Source: Bog-105 sp965277435
Lineage (GTDB): Bacteria; Acidobacteriota; Terriglobia; Bryobacterales; Bryobacteraceae
Length of the DNA stretch: 64,000 nt
Reading direction: 5' to 3'
NCBI GenBank assembly: GCA_965277435.1
Contig: OZ255821.1
Span: 5,146,001 to 5,210,000, forward strand
The position numbers and the translations under genes are program-made. This document shows, in pieces, positions 1 through 10,061 of the stretch. Within the stretch, counting starts at the first letter, position 1, and every line of letters begins with the position of its first letter. The notes below the pieces were generated by a model that was not told where the DNA came from, did no database searches, and was given only the letters and a program-made list of their open reading frames with translations.

Positions 1-1031
1 TCGCTATTCTGGTGATCGCACTACTCACCTGGACCAACACGCGCGGCGTTCATTATGCCAAACTGCTGCAGAACGTCTTTACGTCGGCCAAAATTGTGGC
101 GCTGGCTGCGCTCATCCTGATTGGTTTCCTCTTCTGGAATCACACTGCGGTCGCCGCGAACTTCGGCAGTTATGCCCGCTTCTGGACGCCACGCGATGTA
201 ACGCCGATTACCGCTACGCTAAACGCGCTCTCCGGCTTTGGTTTGTTTGTCGCGCTCGGCATTTCGCAATCCGGCTCGCTGTTCTCGGCGGATGCGTGGC
301 ATGGCATCACCTTCGCTGCGGGCGAAGTCAAGAACCCCGCCAAAACGCTCCCCGCTGCGCTCGCTCTCGGCACCATTTCCGTGACCGGCCTGTATCTGCT
401 CGCGAACGTCGCGTATCTGCTGGTATTACCCTTTAGCGCCATTCAGCACGCCGCCTCCGATCGTGTGGCAACTGCCATGTTGCAGGCGATCTTTCCCAAC
501 TGGGGCGCGGTTCTGATGTCGGCCGCCATCATGATCTCTACCTTCGGCTGTATTAACGCTCTGACTCTGGCCGGACCGCGCGTCTACTTCTCTATGGCGC
601 GCGATGGAGTTTTTATTTCTAAAGCAGGGGAACTGAATCGCGCGCAGGTCCCAGGAACTTCACTGGTGCTGCAGGGGGTCTGGGCGGCCGCGCTGGTTCT
701 GCCGCGGACGTTTAATGCCGGGACGAATTCCTACGGAAACCTGTACAGCAATCTGCTTGATTACGTTATTTCGGCGGAGTTGATCTTCTACGTTTTAACG
801 ATCGCCGCGGTTATCCGTCTTCGTTTGATCCGGCCCGACGCTCCGCGCCCGTATCGCGCATTCGGTTATCCCGTCATGCCGCTTATCTATATTCTTGGAG
901 GGCTGGCGGTACTGATCTGCCTGTTTGCTTATCGTCCCGCGACAACCTGGCCCGGACTGTTGATTGTGGCGTGTGGCTTACCGGTTTACTGGTTCATACA
1001 ACGGCGTGGGTTGCCAGTGGCGCGGATGTGA
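1..1031 (+). CDS. APC-family amino acid permease, 5' end outside window
   Basis: Inner-membrane secondary transporter of the amino acid/polyamine/organocation (APC) superfamily. The reading frame is open from base 3 and runs into the window edge, so the N-terminal transmembrane segments are missing and about 343 residues are visible. The visible part is a chain of hydrophobic segments with APC-like features, including a GEVKNPAKTLPAAL loop (typical of the TM6-TM7 linker) and an aromatic C-terminal helix. The substrate cannot be told. The gene converges on the aldo/keto reductase, with a hairpin terminator between them. The family call is fairly safe; amino acid as substrate is inference. Confidence 0.8.
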   Translation, partial: AILVIALLTWTNTRGVHYAKLLQNVFTSAKIVALAALILIGFLFWNHTAVAANFGSYARFWTPRDVTPITATLNALSGFGLFVALGISQSGSLFSADAWHGITFAAGEVKNPAKTLPAALALGTISVTGLYLLANVAYLLVLPFSAIQHAASDRVATAMLQAIFPNWGAVLMSAAIMISTFGCINALTLAGPRVYFSMARDGVFISKAGELNRAQVPGTSLVLQGVWAAALVLPRTFNAGTNSYGNLYSNLLDYVISAELIFYVLTIAAVIRLRLIRPDAPRPYRAFGYPVMPLIYILGGLAVLICLFAYRPATTWPGLLIVACGLPVYWFIQRRGLPVARM

Positions 1032-1069
1032 CCAGCGCAGGCCGATTGGGAACTACCTGGGCGAATCGG

Positions 1070-1095
1070 GAAAATGCCGCCAAGAATGGCGGCAT
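1070..1095 (-). terminator. Rho-independent terminator for the aldo/keto reductase
   Basis: ATGCCGCC and GGCGGCAT form a perfect 8-bp stem around a 6-base loop. On the minus strand the stem is followed by TTTT. It lies 32 bases past the aldo/keto reductase stop codon. It may also stop transcription of the convergent permease, though there is no T-run on the plus side. Confidence 0.7.
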
Positions 1096-1126
1096 AGCAG
1101 GCTGAAAGCCCGCTCCACAGCGGGAT

Positions 1127-2104
1127 CTACGAGGCAGAGGCGGCGCGTTGGGCTTTTTCCAAGAATCCTTCGATCGCGGTTATTTCCGCGTCACTCAGCC
1201 GGAAGGTCAAGGCGCCCTTTACACCTTGTGCCTGTTCTGCGCCGCGGAGTCCTACAATGGCTGCCGTGACGGCCGGATTATGCAGGGTCCAGGCGAGCGC
1301 CACTTCGCCGGGCGTGCGTCCATGCGCCTCCGCAATCTTCTTCAGCAACTCCACTAGCGCCAGATTCTGACTCAGTTTCGGCTCCTGAAAATCTTTATCC
1401 CTGCTGCGCCAGTCGTCCGGCGGCAGATTGGTCGCGCGTTCCTTGGTCATCTTGCCAGTCAACAAGCCAGCCCGCATGGGCGAATACACGATTACCCCGA
1501 TGTTATTCGCTTTCGCAAACGGCAAAATGTCTGACTCTACTTTGCGCACCAGCAGCGAATAGGGCGGCTGCAGCGAAGTGATGGGCGCAATCTTCTGAGC
1601 CCGTTTCATCTGTTCGACATTGAAATTCGACACGCCGATCCAGCGCACCTTTCCTTCTTCTTTAAGGCGCGCCATCTCCGTCCAGCCTTCTTCCACATCC
1701 GCATCGGGTTCCGGCCAGTGGATCTGATAGAGGTCAATCACATCGACCTGCAGACGCCGCAAACTGTCCTCGCACTCCTGGCGAATCGACTCCGCTTTTA
1801 AAGATGGCGAGATCTGCCCGTCCTTGTCCCAACGCCGTTCGCATTTGGTAAAGATGTACGGCTTCTTCGAAATATTCTTGAGCGCCTGTCCGACAATCTC
1901 CTCCGAGTGGCCCAGCCCGTAGACAGCCGCCGTGTCTACCCAGTTCATGCCCGCCTCCATCGCCGCTTCGATGGCCGCTGCCGAATCTTTGTCATCCTGG
2001 TGACCCCAGGCGAACTTCCAGCCGCCTCCACCCATGGCCCATGCGCCCACACCCAGAGCCGTAATGTCGAGATCGCTATTGCCCAATTTTTTCGTCGGAT
2101 TCAT
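1127..2104 (-). CDS. Aldo/keto reductase
   Basis: NAD(P)H-dependent oxidoreductase of the aldo/keto reductase superfamily, 325 residues, cytosolic (beta/alpha)8 barrel. The catalytic tetrad is visible as D57, Y62, K87 and H129 (in NWVDTAAVYG, IFTKC and YQIHWPEPD). The C-terminal part carries the expected GVSNFN and VGLRGAEQA segments, the latter in the cofactor-phosphate region. The start is the first ATG of the frame, giving MNPTKKLGNSDLDITALGVG, a normal N-terminus for the family. The gene stands alone, ends at a hairpin terminator, and its physiological substrate is not evident. Confidence 0.92.
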   Translation of the reverse strand: MNPTKKLGNSDLDITALGVGAWAMGGGGWKFAWGHQDDKDSAAAIEAAMEAGMNWVDTAAVYGLGHSEEIVGQALKNISKKPYIFTKCERRWDKDGQISPSLKAESIRQECEDSLRRLQVDVIDLYQIHWPEPDADVEEGWTEMARLKEEGKVRWIGVSNFNVEQMKRAQKIAPITSLQPPYSLLVRKVESDILPFAKANNIGVIVYSPMRAGLLTGKMTKERATNLPPDDWRSRDKDFQEPKLSQNLALVELLKKIAEAHGRTPGEVALAWTLHNPAVTAAIVGLRGAEQAQGVKGALTFRLSDAEITAIEGFLEKAQRAASAS

Positions 2105-2198
2105 CCCAGCCCCGATTGTCGCAAAGCAGGGATTGTGAGGACTTGGCAGATCTGCCCTTGACGGCTTATGGGTGTTTTTTTATGATTTCACTAGTAAC

Positions 2199-4745
2199 AT
2201 GCGCGGGTTTCTTCTCAAGCTACGCAAACGACGTCATCTGGAACGCGACCTCGACGAGGAAATGGCATTTCATCGCGGCAGGAGTGATCGCCACTTTGGC
2301 AATGCAACTCGCATCCGGGAGGAAGACCGGGAGCTTTGGACTTTCCCTTTCGTCGAGAACCTGCTGCGTGATTTTCGTTATGCGTGCCGCGTTTTGGTGA
2401 AGAGCCCGACCTTCAGCCTGGTTTCTCTATTGACGTTGGGCTTGGGCATCGGCCTCAATACCTCTGTATTCACACTTTACGATTCGCTCACCTACCGATT
2501 GCTGCCGGTGCAGGCGCCGGACGAACTGGTGCGGGTGGTTCGCCAGTCGGGCGATGGGCTGCGGCCGGCCAGTGTCTCTTACCCGGAGTTTGAAGGTTTG
2601 CGCAGCGGCCTGAAAGCGTCGGCAGATGTGATCGCTACTTCGCCGTCGTAGACACTTCTCGGAGCGCTTACGCCGGCTACGGGAATCCGGGAGGGAATCA
2701 AAACGCAGTTTGTCGCCGGCGACTATTTTCAAGTTTTAGGCACGCGATGCCTGCGGGGACGCGCGTTTCAGGATGGCGAACGAGCAGTGGCGGTGGTGAG
2801 TTACCCGTTCTGGATGCGGCGTCTTCAAGAAGATCCTTCGATTGCGGGCAAGACGATCACTTTAAGAGGGGTGCCATTCACGATCGTGGGTGTCGCTCCG
2901 AAAGGCTTTTATGGGAGTGACTTACCGCCGCATATGCCCGACCTTTGGATACCGCTCGCCGGGCAGCAGGCCAGAACTTTGCACGTGCTGGCACGTCGCA
3001 AGCCCGGCGTCACGATAGAGCAAGTCTCCGGGAAACTGCAGAGCATAGGACTCACGGCTACAGCAGCCACGGCCTTTCAGACAAACATGGGGGGATTCCG
3101 GGGAACGGGCACGATCAGTCTCATTCTGATGGGAGCAGTCGGAGTGATTCTTCTGATCGGGTGCGTGAATCTGGTCAACCTGACGCTGTCTCGCAATGCG
3201 GCGCGCAAACGGGAGATAGCGGTGCGCCTGGCGATTGGTGCTCCCCGCGGCCGGATCGTGCAACAACTCTGGGCGGAAAGTCTGGTGCTTGGCATGGGCG
3301 GGGGCGTGATCGGCCTGGTGCTTTCGCGATTGCTATGCGACTGGATTCGCCTGGGAGCGGTGGCGGCGCTGGACCGGATCTCGAACGAGTTACTCGGGGG
3401 ATTCCAACCCGATGTCACGCCCGACTGGCGGGTGTTTGCCTACACCCTGGGGCTTTCGGTTTTGACCGCGGCATGCGTGGGGATTTGGCCTGCACTGGGA
3501 TCGATCCGGACGGATCTCAATTCATCTCTGAAAAGCGAGGGTTTGCGCGGAAGCCAGCGGCATCTCCTGTTGACGGCGCAAATAGCGGCTTGCTTCATAC
3601 TGCTGGCGGCAGCTGGCTTGCTGTTCCGCGGCACATGGCAGTCTCGATCCGCCGATCCGGGCTTTGGCCTCGAACGAATTCTGGTCATGAACATGGATCT
3701 GACAACGATCGACGGATCCCCCGCTGAGCGCGCCGCTGTTCTCCGACACGTTCTCGATCGCACAAGTTCGCTGCCTGAAGTTATGTCTCTGGCGCTAGTC
3801 GATCGTTCTCCTTTTCTGGGAACTGGGGCCGGGCAATTTGAAAATGACGATCACAAACAACTCAGGTGCCGGTTCAATCGCGTCTCCGGCGGATATTTTG
3901 AAACGCTGCACATTCCGATTCTAGCGGGCAGAACTTTTTCGGAGGCCGAGACGGCACAAGACGGCGCAGAGGTGGTGGTGAGCGAAGCGGCAGCGCGTTT
4001 TTATTGGCCCAATCAGAATCCGCTCGGCCAGCGTATCGCCGTGGGCACGCGTTCACGATTCGGATTTGGCCATTCCTTCTACAGGGTGGTCGGCGTGGCG
4101 AAGGTGGTTCGCAACACCTTTCTCTCGAAAGTAGACAATTATTATCTTTATTTTCCCAAAGCTGTCTCGGATGCGGGTGGATGGGTGCTGGTGCGAACAA
4201 GACATGCGCCGGAGGTGGCGTTGCCTTCTGTGCGCGACGCTCTGCTCGAGATCAATCCGGCTCTCGCAGCGCATGCCTACCTGATCAGTCTCGAGCAAGG
4301 CCCGGTTCAGATTCAGAAGTTGATGACGGATATCCCGGGTACGGTCGCGCTCACGCTTGGCTTACTGGGTTTGGTCCTGGCGTCTGTGGGTGTTTATGGG
4401 GTGGTGATGTACCTGGTGACGCAACGAATGCGAGTGATCGGGATTCATATGGCGCTGGGCGCGCAACGTTTGGACGTAATCTGGCTGGTCCTGAGGGAGG
4501 GCCTCGGCTGCCTGGTACGAGGAACACTCATTGGATTGGCAGGCGCAGCGTGTCTTTCGGCGGTGTTAGCCGGTGTGGTCAAATCGCCGGACTTGCCGGA
4601 TCTGACTTATCAGGCGGGCGTGTTCGACCCAGTCACGTTTTTGTTCTCGTTGATCGCGCTGGTTGTTGCGCTGGGGGTTGCTTGTGTATGGCCTGTTTCC
4701 CGGGCGACGCGGGTGGACCCGGTGACGGTGCTCCGGAGTAATTAG
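2199..4745 (+). pseudogene. ADOP-type ABC permease (MacB-PCD/FtsX) interrupted by an in-frame amber codon
   Basis: Acidobacterial duplicated orphan permease: a short cytoplasmic N-terminal segment (LERDLDEEMAFHR), then two MacB-periplasmic-core plus FtsX-permease units in one chain, with no ATPase gene beside it. The ATG at 2199 fits the family better than the GTG at 2172. The frame is open to a TAG at 2649-2651, then continues in the same frame to 4745 with no frameshift. Read through, it would be 848 residues, a normal ADOP length. FtsX signatures such as GCVNLVNLTLSRNAARKREI and GIHMALGAQRLDV are intact. A single nonsense codon is the only visible lesion, so it is either a young pseudogene or a base error. 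It converges on a second broken ADOP. Confidence 0.8.
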
Positions 4746-4842
4746 GAGGGGATTCGCTATCCGCCCTATTGTTCGCCTTGATCCAGTAGGAGGGAAACCG
4801 GCTCCGGGCCGAAAGAATTGAGAGAGCCAGGACGCGGGAGGT

Positions 4843-7119
4843 TTATTCGTATCGGAGAGCGACGAGGGGGTCGACGCGCATCGCCCGCCTTGCCGGAACA
4901 TAGCAAGCTACAAACGATGTGACGAACAGCAGTACGGCGACCCCGCCGAAGGTGAGCGGGTCCGTTGGGCTCACCTCGTACAGGAGACTCGACATTAGCC
5001 GGGTTAACAGGAATGACGCCGAGAGTCCAAGCGCCAGCCCCAGTATGACCAGACTCATGCCCTGCCAGGCGATCAGACGTAATATCTGCCCTCGCTGGGC
5101 ACCGATTGCCAGTCGGATGCCGATCTCGGTTGCACGCCTACTCACCAGGAAAGAGAGAACACCGTAGAGTCCCACCGCCGCTAGGGTGAGGGCAACTGTG
5201 GCAAATAGCGCGAGAAGAAACATATCGAAGCGTGCGGGGGCAACGGAGCGATCGAGAAGCTGATCCATCGTGGCGACTTTATACAGCGGGACGCCTTTGT
5301 CGAGCGCGGCGACCTGCTCACGAACCGCCGAAATCAATCTCGCCGGGTTTTGATTTGCGCGCAGCACAAAGTTCATGTACCAAGCGCCTCGATAGAGAGT
5401 GTACATCTCCGGTTTGCTTTGCGCAGCGAGGCCAAAGCTCTTCACGTCTTTCACCATGCCAACAATTTCTCGTGGGGTTGAGCGTTCATCTATCGAGATT
5501 ATTCGCTGGCCGATGGGGTTGGACCGGGGCCAAAACTTTTTTGCCATCGCTTGGTTGATGATGATAGTGGCGTTCTGCCGATCGATTGCGGAGAAGTCTC
5601 GCCCACTTAGCACAGGAATCCCAAGCGTCCGAAAATAGTTCGAGCTGATGGCGCATCCTTCGGCAGCAAGGGCATGCGCCCAGCCGGAAGTCGCGCGTCC
5701 CTCGATTTGGAAGCTGCCCCAGTCCGATTCGCCGCTCAGCGGAAGCGCCGAAGTAGCTGCCGCCTCGTTTACGCCCGGAAGCGACTGAAGGCGTTCAAGC
5801 AGCTGGTTAAAGAAGGTGAACGTCTGGTCAGCTTTAGGGTAAGCGGCGCCAGGAAGAGCAATTTTGAAGGTCACGATGTGTTCCGTTTGAAAACCGGGAC
5901 TTACGAGAGTTAACTTTACGAAGCTCCTGATCATTAGACCTGCCCCGCACAACAATACGATTGCCAGAGTCACCTGGGAGACGACAAGCCCGTCGCGGAG
6001 CCGCCGGCGCGGCAAGTCAATGCCAGTGGTACGCTACCCGCCAGGTAGGGATTGCCGCGAAATTCGCAATGCGGGGACGATGCCGACGGCAATCGTTGTC
6101 AGGCCGGCGATGACCAACATGAAGCCGAGCAAAGGGAAGTTTATCTGAAACGTTTCCATCCTGGGTAGCACCGTGCTTACGCACCCTATTTGAGCTTCTG
6201 CCTGGGCCGGAGTTACTCCTGGCCGCAATCGACCGAGTACATGAAACGGATGAGAAACCCGATCATGCTGACCGAATTGGCCAAGAGTGCCAACGGGAAC
6301 CCATAGGTCGCACTCCTTCGGAAAATCAAACTTCGGGGGCATCACTCCAACGAGCTGATAGCTCTCGCCATCCAGGAGATAAGATTTGCCGATGGCTTGA
6401 TGATCGGAGCCGAATGCGCCGTGCCAAAGCGCATCACTGATCAAGAAAACTTTCGCTGCGCCGGGTGATTCATCCCTCGCGGAGAAACCATGACCGAGAG
6501 CCGGCTGAACACCGAGAATGGTAAAGAAGCAATTCGTCACGGTGGAATAATGAGCGCGCTCTGCCGAAAACGGACCGCCCAGAACAATATCATTGGATGC
6601 TTGGATCAGAAAGTACGCGGCTGTCTCATCAAACGCAGACACGCCCTGCTTCCAGGCGAGATAGTCAGGATAGGAAACACCCGTGCTCTCTACCTTACCG
6701 GGGTTGTACTCGGTTATGTCAATCAGGCGGCTTGCATTCCCGAAGGGGGGCGCACGCAGAAGAACCGCATCGACAACGCTGAAAATGGCGACGCTTGCCC
6801 CAATGCCAAGAGCGAGTGTCAGTACGGCGACGGCTGTGAAGCCGGGGGATTTTCGCAGCGTCCGCAGTCCGTAGCCAATATCCTGAGCCAGGGTTTCGAT
6901 GAAATTTACCTCGCGAGCCTCCTGACACTCTTCCTTAATCTGATCGAGCCCACCGAACTCGAGCCGACAGCGCCGCATCGCTTCTTCGTGCGTCAGGCCG
7001 ACGGCTACGTATTTGTCCACCTGCTGTTCAAGATGGAACCGAAGTTCTTCATCGAGTTCTTTCTTGACGCTGCTGCGTCTGAGGAGGGAGCGAAAACGGA
7101 AGAATAGATCGTTGAGCAT
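4843..7119 (-). pseudogene. ADOP-type ABC permease, amber codon plus internal deletion
   Basis: Second orphan ABC permease of the ADOP family, beginning MLNDLFFRFRSLLRR with the usual LDEELRFHLEQQ cytoplasmic segment and a first TM (VLTLALGIGASVAIFSVVDA). Two lesions are visible. Between LPRMETFQ and LGFMLVIAGLTTIAVGIVPA the chain lacks the part that normally holds the first FtsX helices and the ALGA loop, roughly 100 or more residues. An in-frame TAG at 6034-6036 then precedes the second half (LPRRRLRDGLVVSQVTLAIV). The C-terminal half ends normally (ARRAMRVDPLVALRYE). The upstream PadR gene is also broken, so the regulator-permease unit appears dead. Confidence 0.82.
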
Positions 7120-7128
7120 GCGGCACCT

Positions 7129-7592
7129 CTAAGCGGTCCCGAGAATCTGAGTCACAGCCGTGGTCAGCTTTTCCCAAGCATCCTTTTCCAGTTCGAGCTG
7201 TTTACGCCCGCCTTTGGTGAGTTCGTGATATTTGGCCCGCCGGTTGTTCTCCGACGTCACCCAGTGTGCTTTGATCCAACCGCGACGTTCTAGCCGGTGG
7301 AGAGCTGGATACAGCGAGCCTTGCTGAATTTGCAGTACGTCACTAGTGGGGTGTCGCAACCATTTCGTTTGATACTCAGGTAAAGAACTCCAATCGCTTC
7401 GCTCATGGCTCCCAAGAATACGCTGCTTCAGAGCCGCGAGCGGAGCGACCGGAGTTGCATCGCGTGGTAACGTTTTCATCGCGACACTCCACTAGACACC
7501 TGCTGGATCCGCTCGGAGACGGTCCAGCCATTGCGTGGCCCGAGAGAAAGTGTTCGAAGGATGGGGAGATCTAAGGTCCCGGGGAAGGCCAA
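7129..7592 (-). pseudogene. PadR-family regulator split by a miniature mobile element
   Basis: PadR winged-helix repressor, the expected partner of the adjacent ADOP permease, whose start is 9 bases downstream. The first half lies at 7592-7495, with a likely TTG start, and reads FPGTLDLPILRTLSLGP then SERIQQVSS. The second half, at 7346-7129, continues with DVLQIQQGSLYPALHRLE and an acidic/basic C-terminal helix. Between them lie 149 bases bounded by CTAG on both sides. Removing one CTAG plus the inserted sequence joins the halves in frame as QQVSSDVLQIQQGSLYPAL, a normal PadR sequence. The repaired protein would be about 104 residues. An ATG at 7479 opens the downstream half, but that product would lack the first recognition helices. 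Confidence 0.85.
7343..7495 (-). mobile_element. CTAG-flanked MITE (member 1) inside the PadR gene
   Basis: Non-coding 149-bp insertion (153 bp counting both flanking CTAG). The ends are inverted repeats: TAGTGGGGTGTCGC at 7344-7357 and GCGACACTCCACTA at 7481-7494, 13 of 14 matching. CTAG occurs once outside each end, as expected for duplication of a TA or CTAG target. The interior carries, on the minus strand, CTCCGGTCGCTCCGCTCGCG at 7435-7454, a core shared with two other elements in this window. Length, terminal repeats, absence of a gene and clean repair of the host frame indicate a MITE. CTAG/TA targeting suggests IS630/Tc1-type mobilisation, which is inference. Confidence 0.85.
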
Positions 7593-7768
7593 TGCGTTGG
7601 CAGAGCATTTGTCTCATCTTTCGCTTCTACAAGACAGCATAGTGCACCTTTTGTCGAAGCGAAAGGGGGACGAGTCCGTTGGCCGCGAAGAATTTTGCGC
7701 TCAAGTCGTAGTAAGCCGGGACACCGCCGATGCTGAGTAATTAGCAGGGAGTTCGCCAGAAAATTGGT

Positions 7769-9424
7769 TTAGCTCAGATCACCGCGTTTGGCGGCTTGGA
7801 TCGCATAATCCGCGGAGCGGTAAGCCAGGGCTTGGATAGTTGCGGTCGGTTGCTGTCTGCCGGAGGTGACGAAATTGCTACCGTCCACCAGGAACAGGTT
7901 GGGAAGGTCGTGGGTTCGGCTGTAGGCATTGACAACGGAAGTGCGTCGATCGTTGCCCATGCGGCAAGTTCCCATGAGGTGACGGCTGGGCATGTTGTCG
8001 GCTAAGGTAAAAGGCTGGCTCCAGGTCTTCTGAGCACCGGCGGCTTCGAGGATCTCGATCTGTTTGGTCATAATCCACTTCATGGTGGCGACATCGTCGG
8101 GATGGTAGTCGAAGGTGACGCGAACCGCGGGCGATCCCCAGGCGTCTTTTACATCAGGATCGAGGGTGATTGTGCTCTTCTCCTGGGCGAGCGAAGTGGT
8201 GTGGGAGAGAAGCGCCATGGTGCGGTTGAAGTACGTCTCGAACATGCGCTTGTACTCGCTACCCCATCTGGGTGCGTCTGGGGGCAATCCATGCAATGCG
8301 AAGCCGGCTGGGTAAAAATCGAAACGCGCGTCGATGCCTCCACCGCCATAAAAGCCTCGTTTAGGATCGGCAGCGTAGTAATCGGGATGAGCCGAGTTAC
8401 CTGGATACCTTTGTACTCATTCAACGGATGTTCAAACAAGCCCTGAGCGTCCGCGCCGTTGTCCCACATGAGATACCTGCCGACCAGGCCACTCGAGTTA
8501 GCCAGTCCATGAGGGAAACGTTTGGACTTCGACATCAAGAGTAACTTCGGAGTCTCCGCGCCGTTCGCGCAAACGAAGATGGCATGGCGGGTTGGAAGAC
8601 TTCCCGCCGGTTTCGATCGAAGTAGATGACGCCGGTGGCACGGCCAGCGTTGTTGGTTTCGATCTTCCGTGCGTAGCAGTCCGGCCGGATTTCGCAGCGG
8701 CCTGTCTTTTCGGCGAGGGGAATGACGCTGACAAGGTGCTTGACTTGGCGCGCATCTCACAGCCGAAGGATTCACAAAAGCCGCAATTCACGCAGGCTGA
8801 GCGTCCTTGATAGGGCTGGGAAAGAATGGCGACCGGAGCGGGAAACGGGTGCAATCCGAGTTTCCTGGTGGCTTGATCGAACAGCACGCCAGACGACTTG
8901 ACCGGCATAGGGGGGAGCGGGTAGGGCTTGGAACGGGGCGCCTCGAAGGGGTTCGCGCCAGCCAGGCCTGAGATGCCGAGTTCATACTCAGCCTTGGTGT
9001 AGTACGGTTCCAGATCGGCGTAAGCGATCGGCCAATCGGCCAGGTCGGCACCGCTCACTTGGCCGAAGGAGGTGCGCTCGCGGAAGTCACTCTCGTGAAA
9101 GCGCCAGTAGTTCGCAGTGAAGTGGACACTCCCGCCGCCGACCTGACGTCCATACTCGATCGCCTTCACCGGCCGGGCATGGTCCGACTCCGACCTGCGA
9201 TAGGTGACGGGCTGCAGCTTTATGTTATTTGTCAAGCCGGGGTTAAAACTGTACTTGATCTCGTCGTGCGAATAGTCTTTCTCTCGCAGATAGGGTCCTT
9301 GCTCCAACACCACGACGCGGAATCCGGCGACTGCCAGTTCTTTGGCGACGACACCGCCGGCGGCCCCGGCTCCAATGACTACGAAGTCAACCGGCGCGGT
9401 GGTTGAGAATCGCACGGCTGCCAT
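7769..9424 (-). pseudogene. GMC-family flavin oxidoreductase with three frameshifts
   Basis: Large catalytic subunit of a gluconate/alcohol-dehydrogenase-type complex. The N-terminus has the FAD-binding VVIGAGAAGGVVAKELAVAG. It is followed by GRQVGGGSVHFTANYWRF, a cysteine-rich CVNCGFCESFGC segment, and a C-terminal GMC signature ending LFLVDGSNFVTSGRQQPTAT. The coding sequence changes frame near 8735 (after EMRAKSST, resuming LVSVIPLAEKTGR), near 8588 (resuming RHAIFVCANGAETPK) and near 8395 (resuming DYYAADPKRGFYGGGG). Each piece is conserved in its own frame, so decay is recent. The ATG overlaps the stop of the small-subunit gene (TAATG). Confidence 0.85.
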
Positions 9425-9990
9425 TACTCCTCTCCTTTTGCATCGAGTGTGTGCTGTGCGTCGTAATAGCCGAACGGCGGCTGGTAGGCCATTCGATCCT
9501 CAAAGCCGATCTGATGCCAGCCGACTTTGTCACGATTACCGCCGTAGCTGGGGTCTCCCAAAAAGCCCAGAACAGTGTGAGTTCGGAGTAATTCGAAGAA
9601 GGCGGAGGTTTCAACGGTGCGGATGAGAGTAATCTGTTGCGGGCCGGTCAGCGACGCGATGGTGGTCGAATGCGGTAATAGCTCCTGCCGGCGCAGTTGG
9701 AGCTGAGCCATTCCGGTGCGATATGCCTCGCGGTCATCGGCGGCGAATGTCGCCAGGGCTCGATCGATGAAGTAGATGACACCTGCGTCGCGCGCGCCCG
9801 GCCCTCCGGTGGATGGAATGATCTGAGCCGCGATAGCTTCGATCTCTCCGGCGGTCCCAGCATCCAGAGTGTTGAGCTGTGCGGTTGGGGATCCCAGCAT
9901 CCTGTGTGCATGTTGCCGGGCGGCTAAAACCTCAGGCAAGGCTGCCATCGCAAGACAGGTGGAGAACCAATGCCGTCGTGACGACCGCAT
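9424..9990 (-). CDS. Gluconate 2-dehydrogenase subunit 3 family protein
   Basis: Small accessory subunit of a periplasmic FAD-dependent dehydrogenase, 188 residues. The N-terminus has SRRHWFS followed by a hydrophobic stretch (TCLAMAALPEVLAA), which looks like a twin-arginine export signal. The body has the family's EIEAIAAQIIPSTGGPGARDAGV segment and the C-terminal FLGDPSYGGNRDKVGWHQIG motif. It is translationally coupled to the downstream GMC subunit. Because that partner is frameshifted, this gene is intact but probably without its complex. Confidence 0.85.
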   Translation of the reverse strand: MRSSRRHWFSTCLAMAALPEVLAARQHAHRMLGSPTAQLNTLDAGTAGEIEAIAAQIIPSTGGPGARDAGVIYFIDRALATFAADDREAYRTGMAQLQLRRQELLPHSTTIASLTGPQQITLIRTVETSAFFELLRTHTVLGFLGDPSYGGNRDKVGWHQIGFEDRMAYQPPFGYYDAQHTLDAKGEE

Positions 9991-10061
9991 AAATGTGGTG
10001 AACCATCATGGCACAAACAATTCAGCCGTTGCGAGGGCTGCGGCGATGCCACGCTTTTCTC

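Noticed and set aside
2172..2198. GTG at 2172 as the ADOP start
   Set aside because: The family starts at MRGFLLKLRKRRHLERD; the ATG at 2199 fits, and the upstream codons are not conserved.
7479..7479. Functional PadR starting at the ATG at 7479
   Set aside because: The protein would lack the first part of the winged helix, and excision of the element restores a better start.
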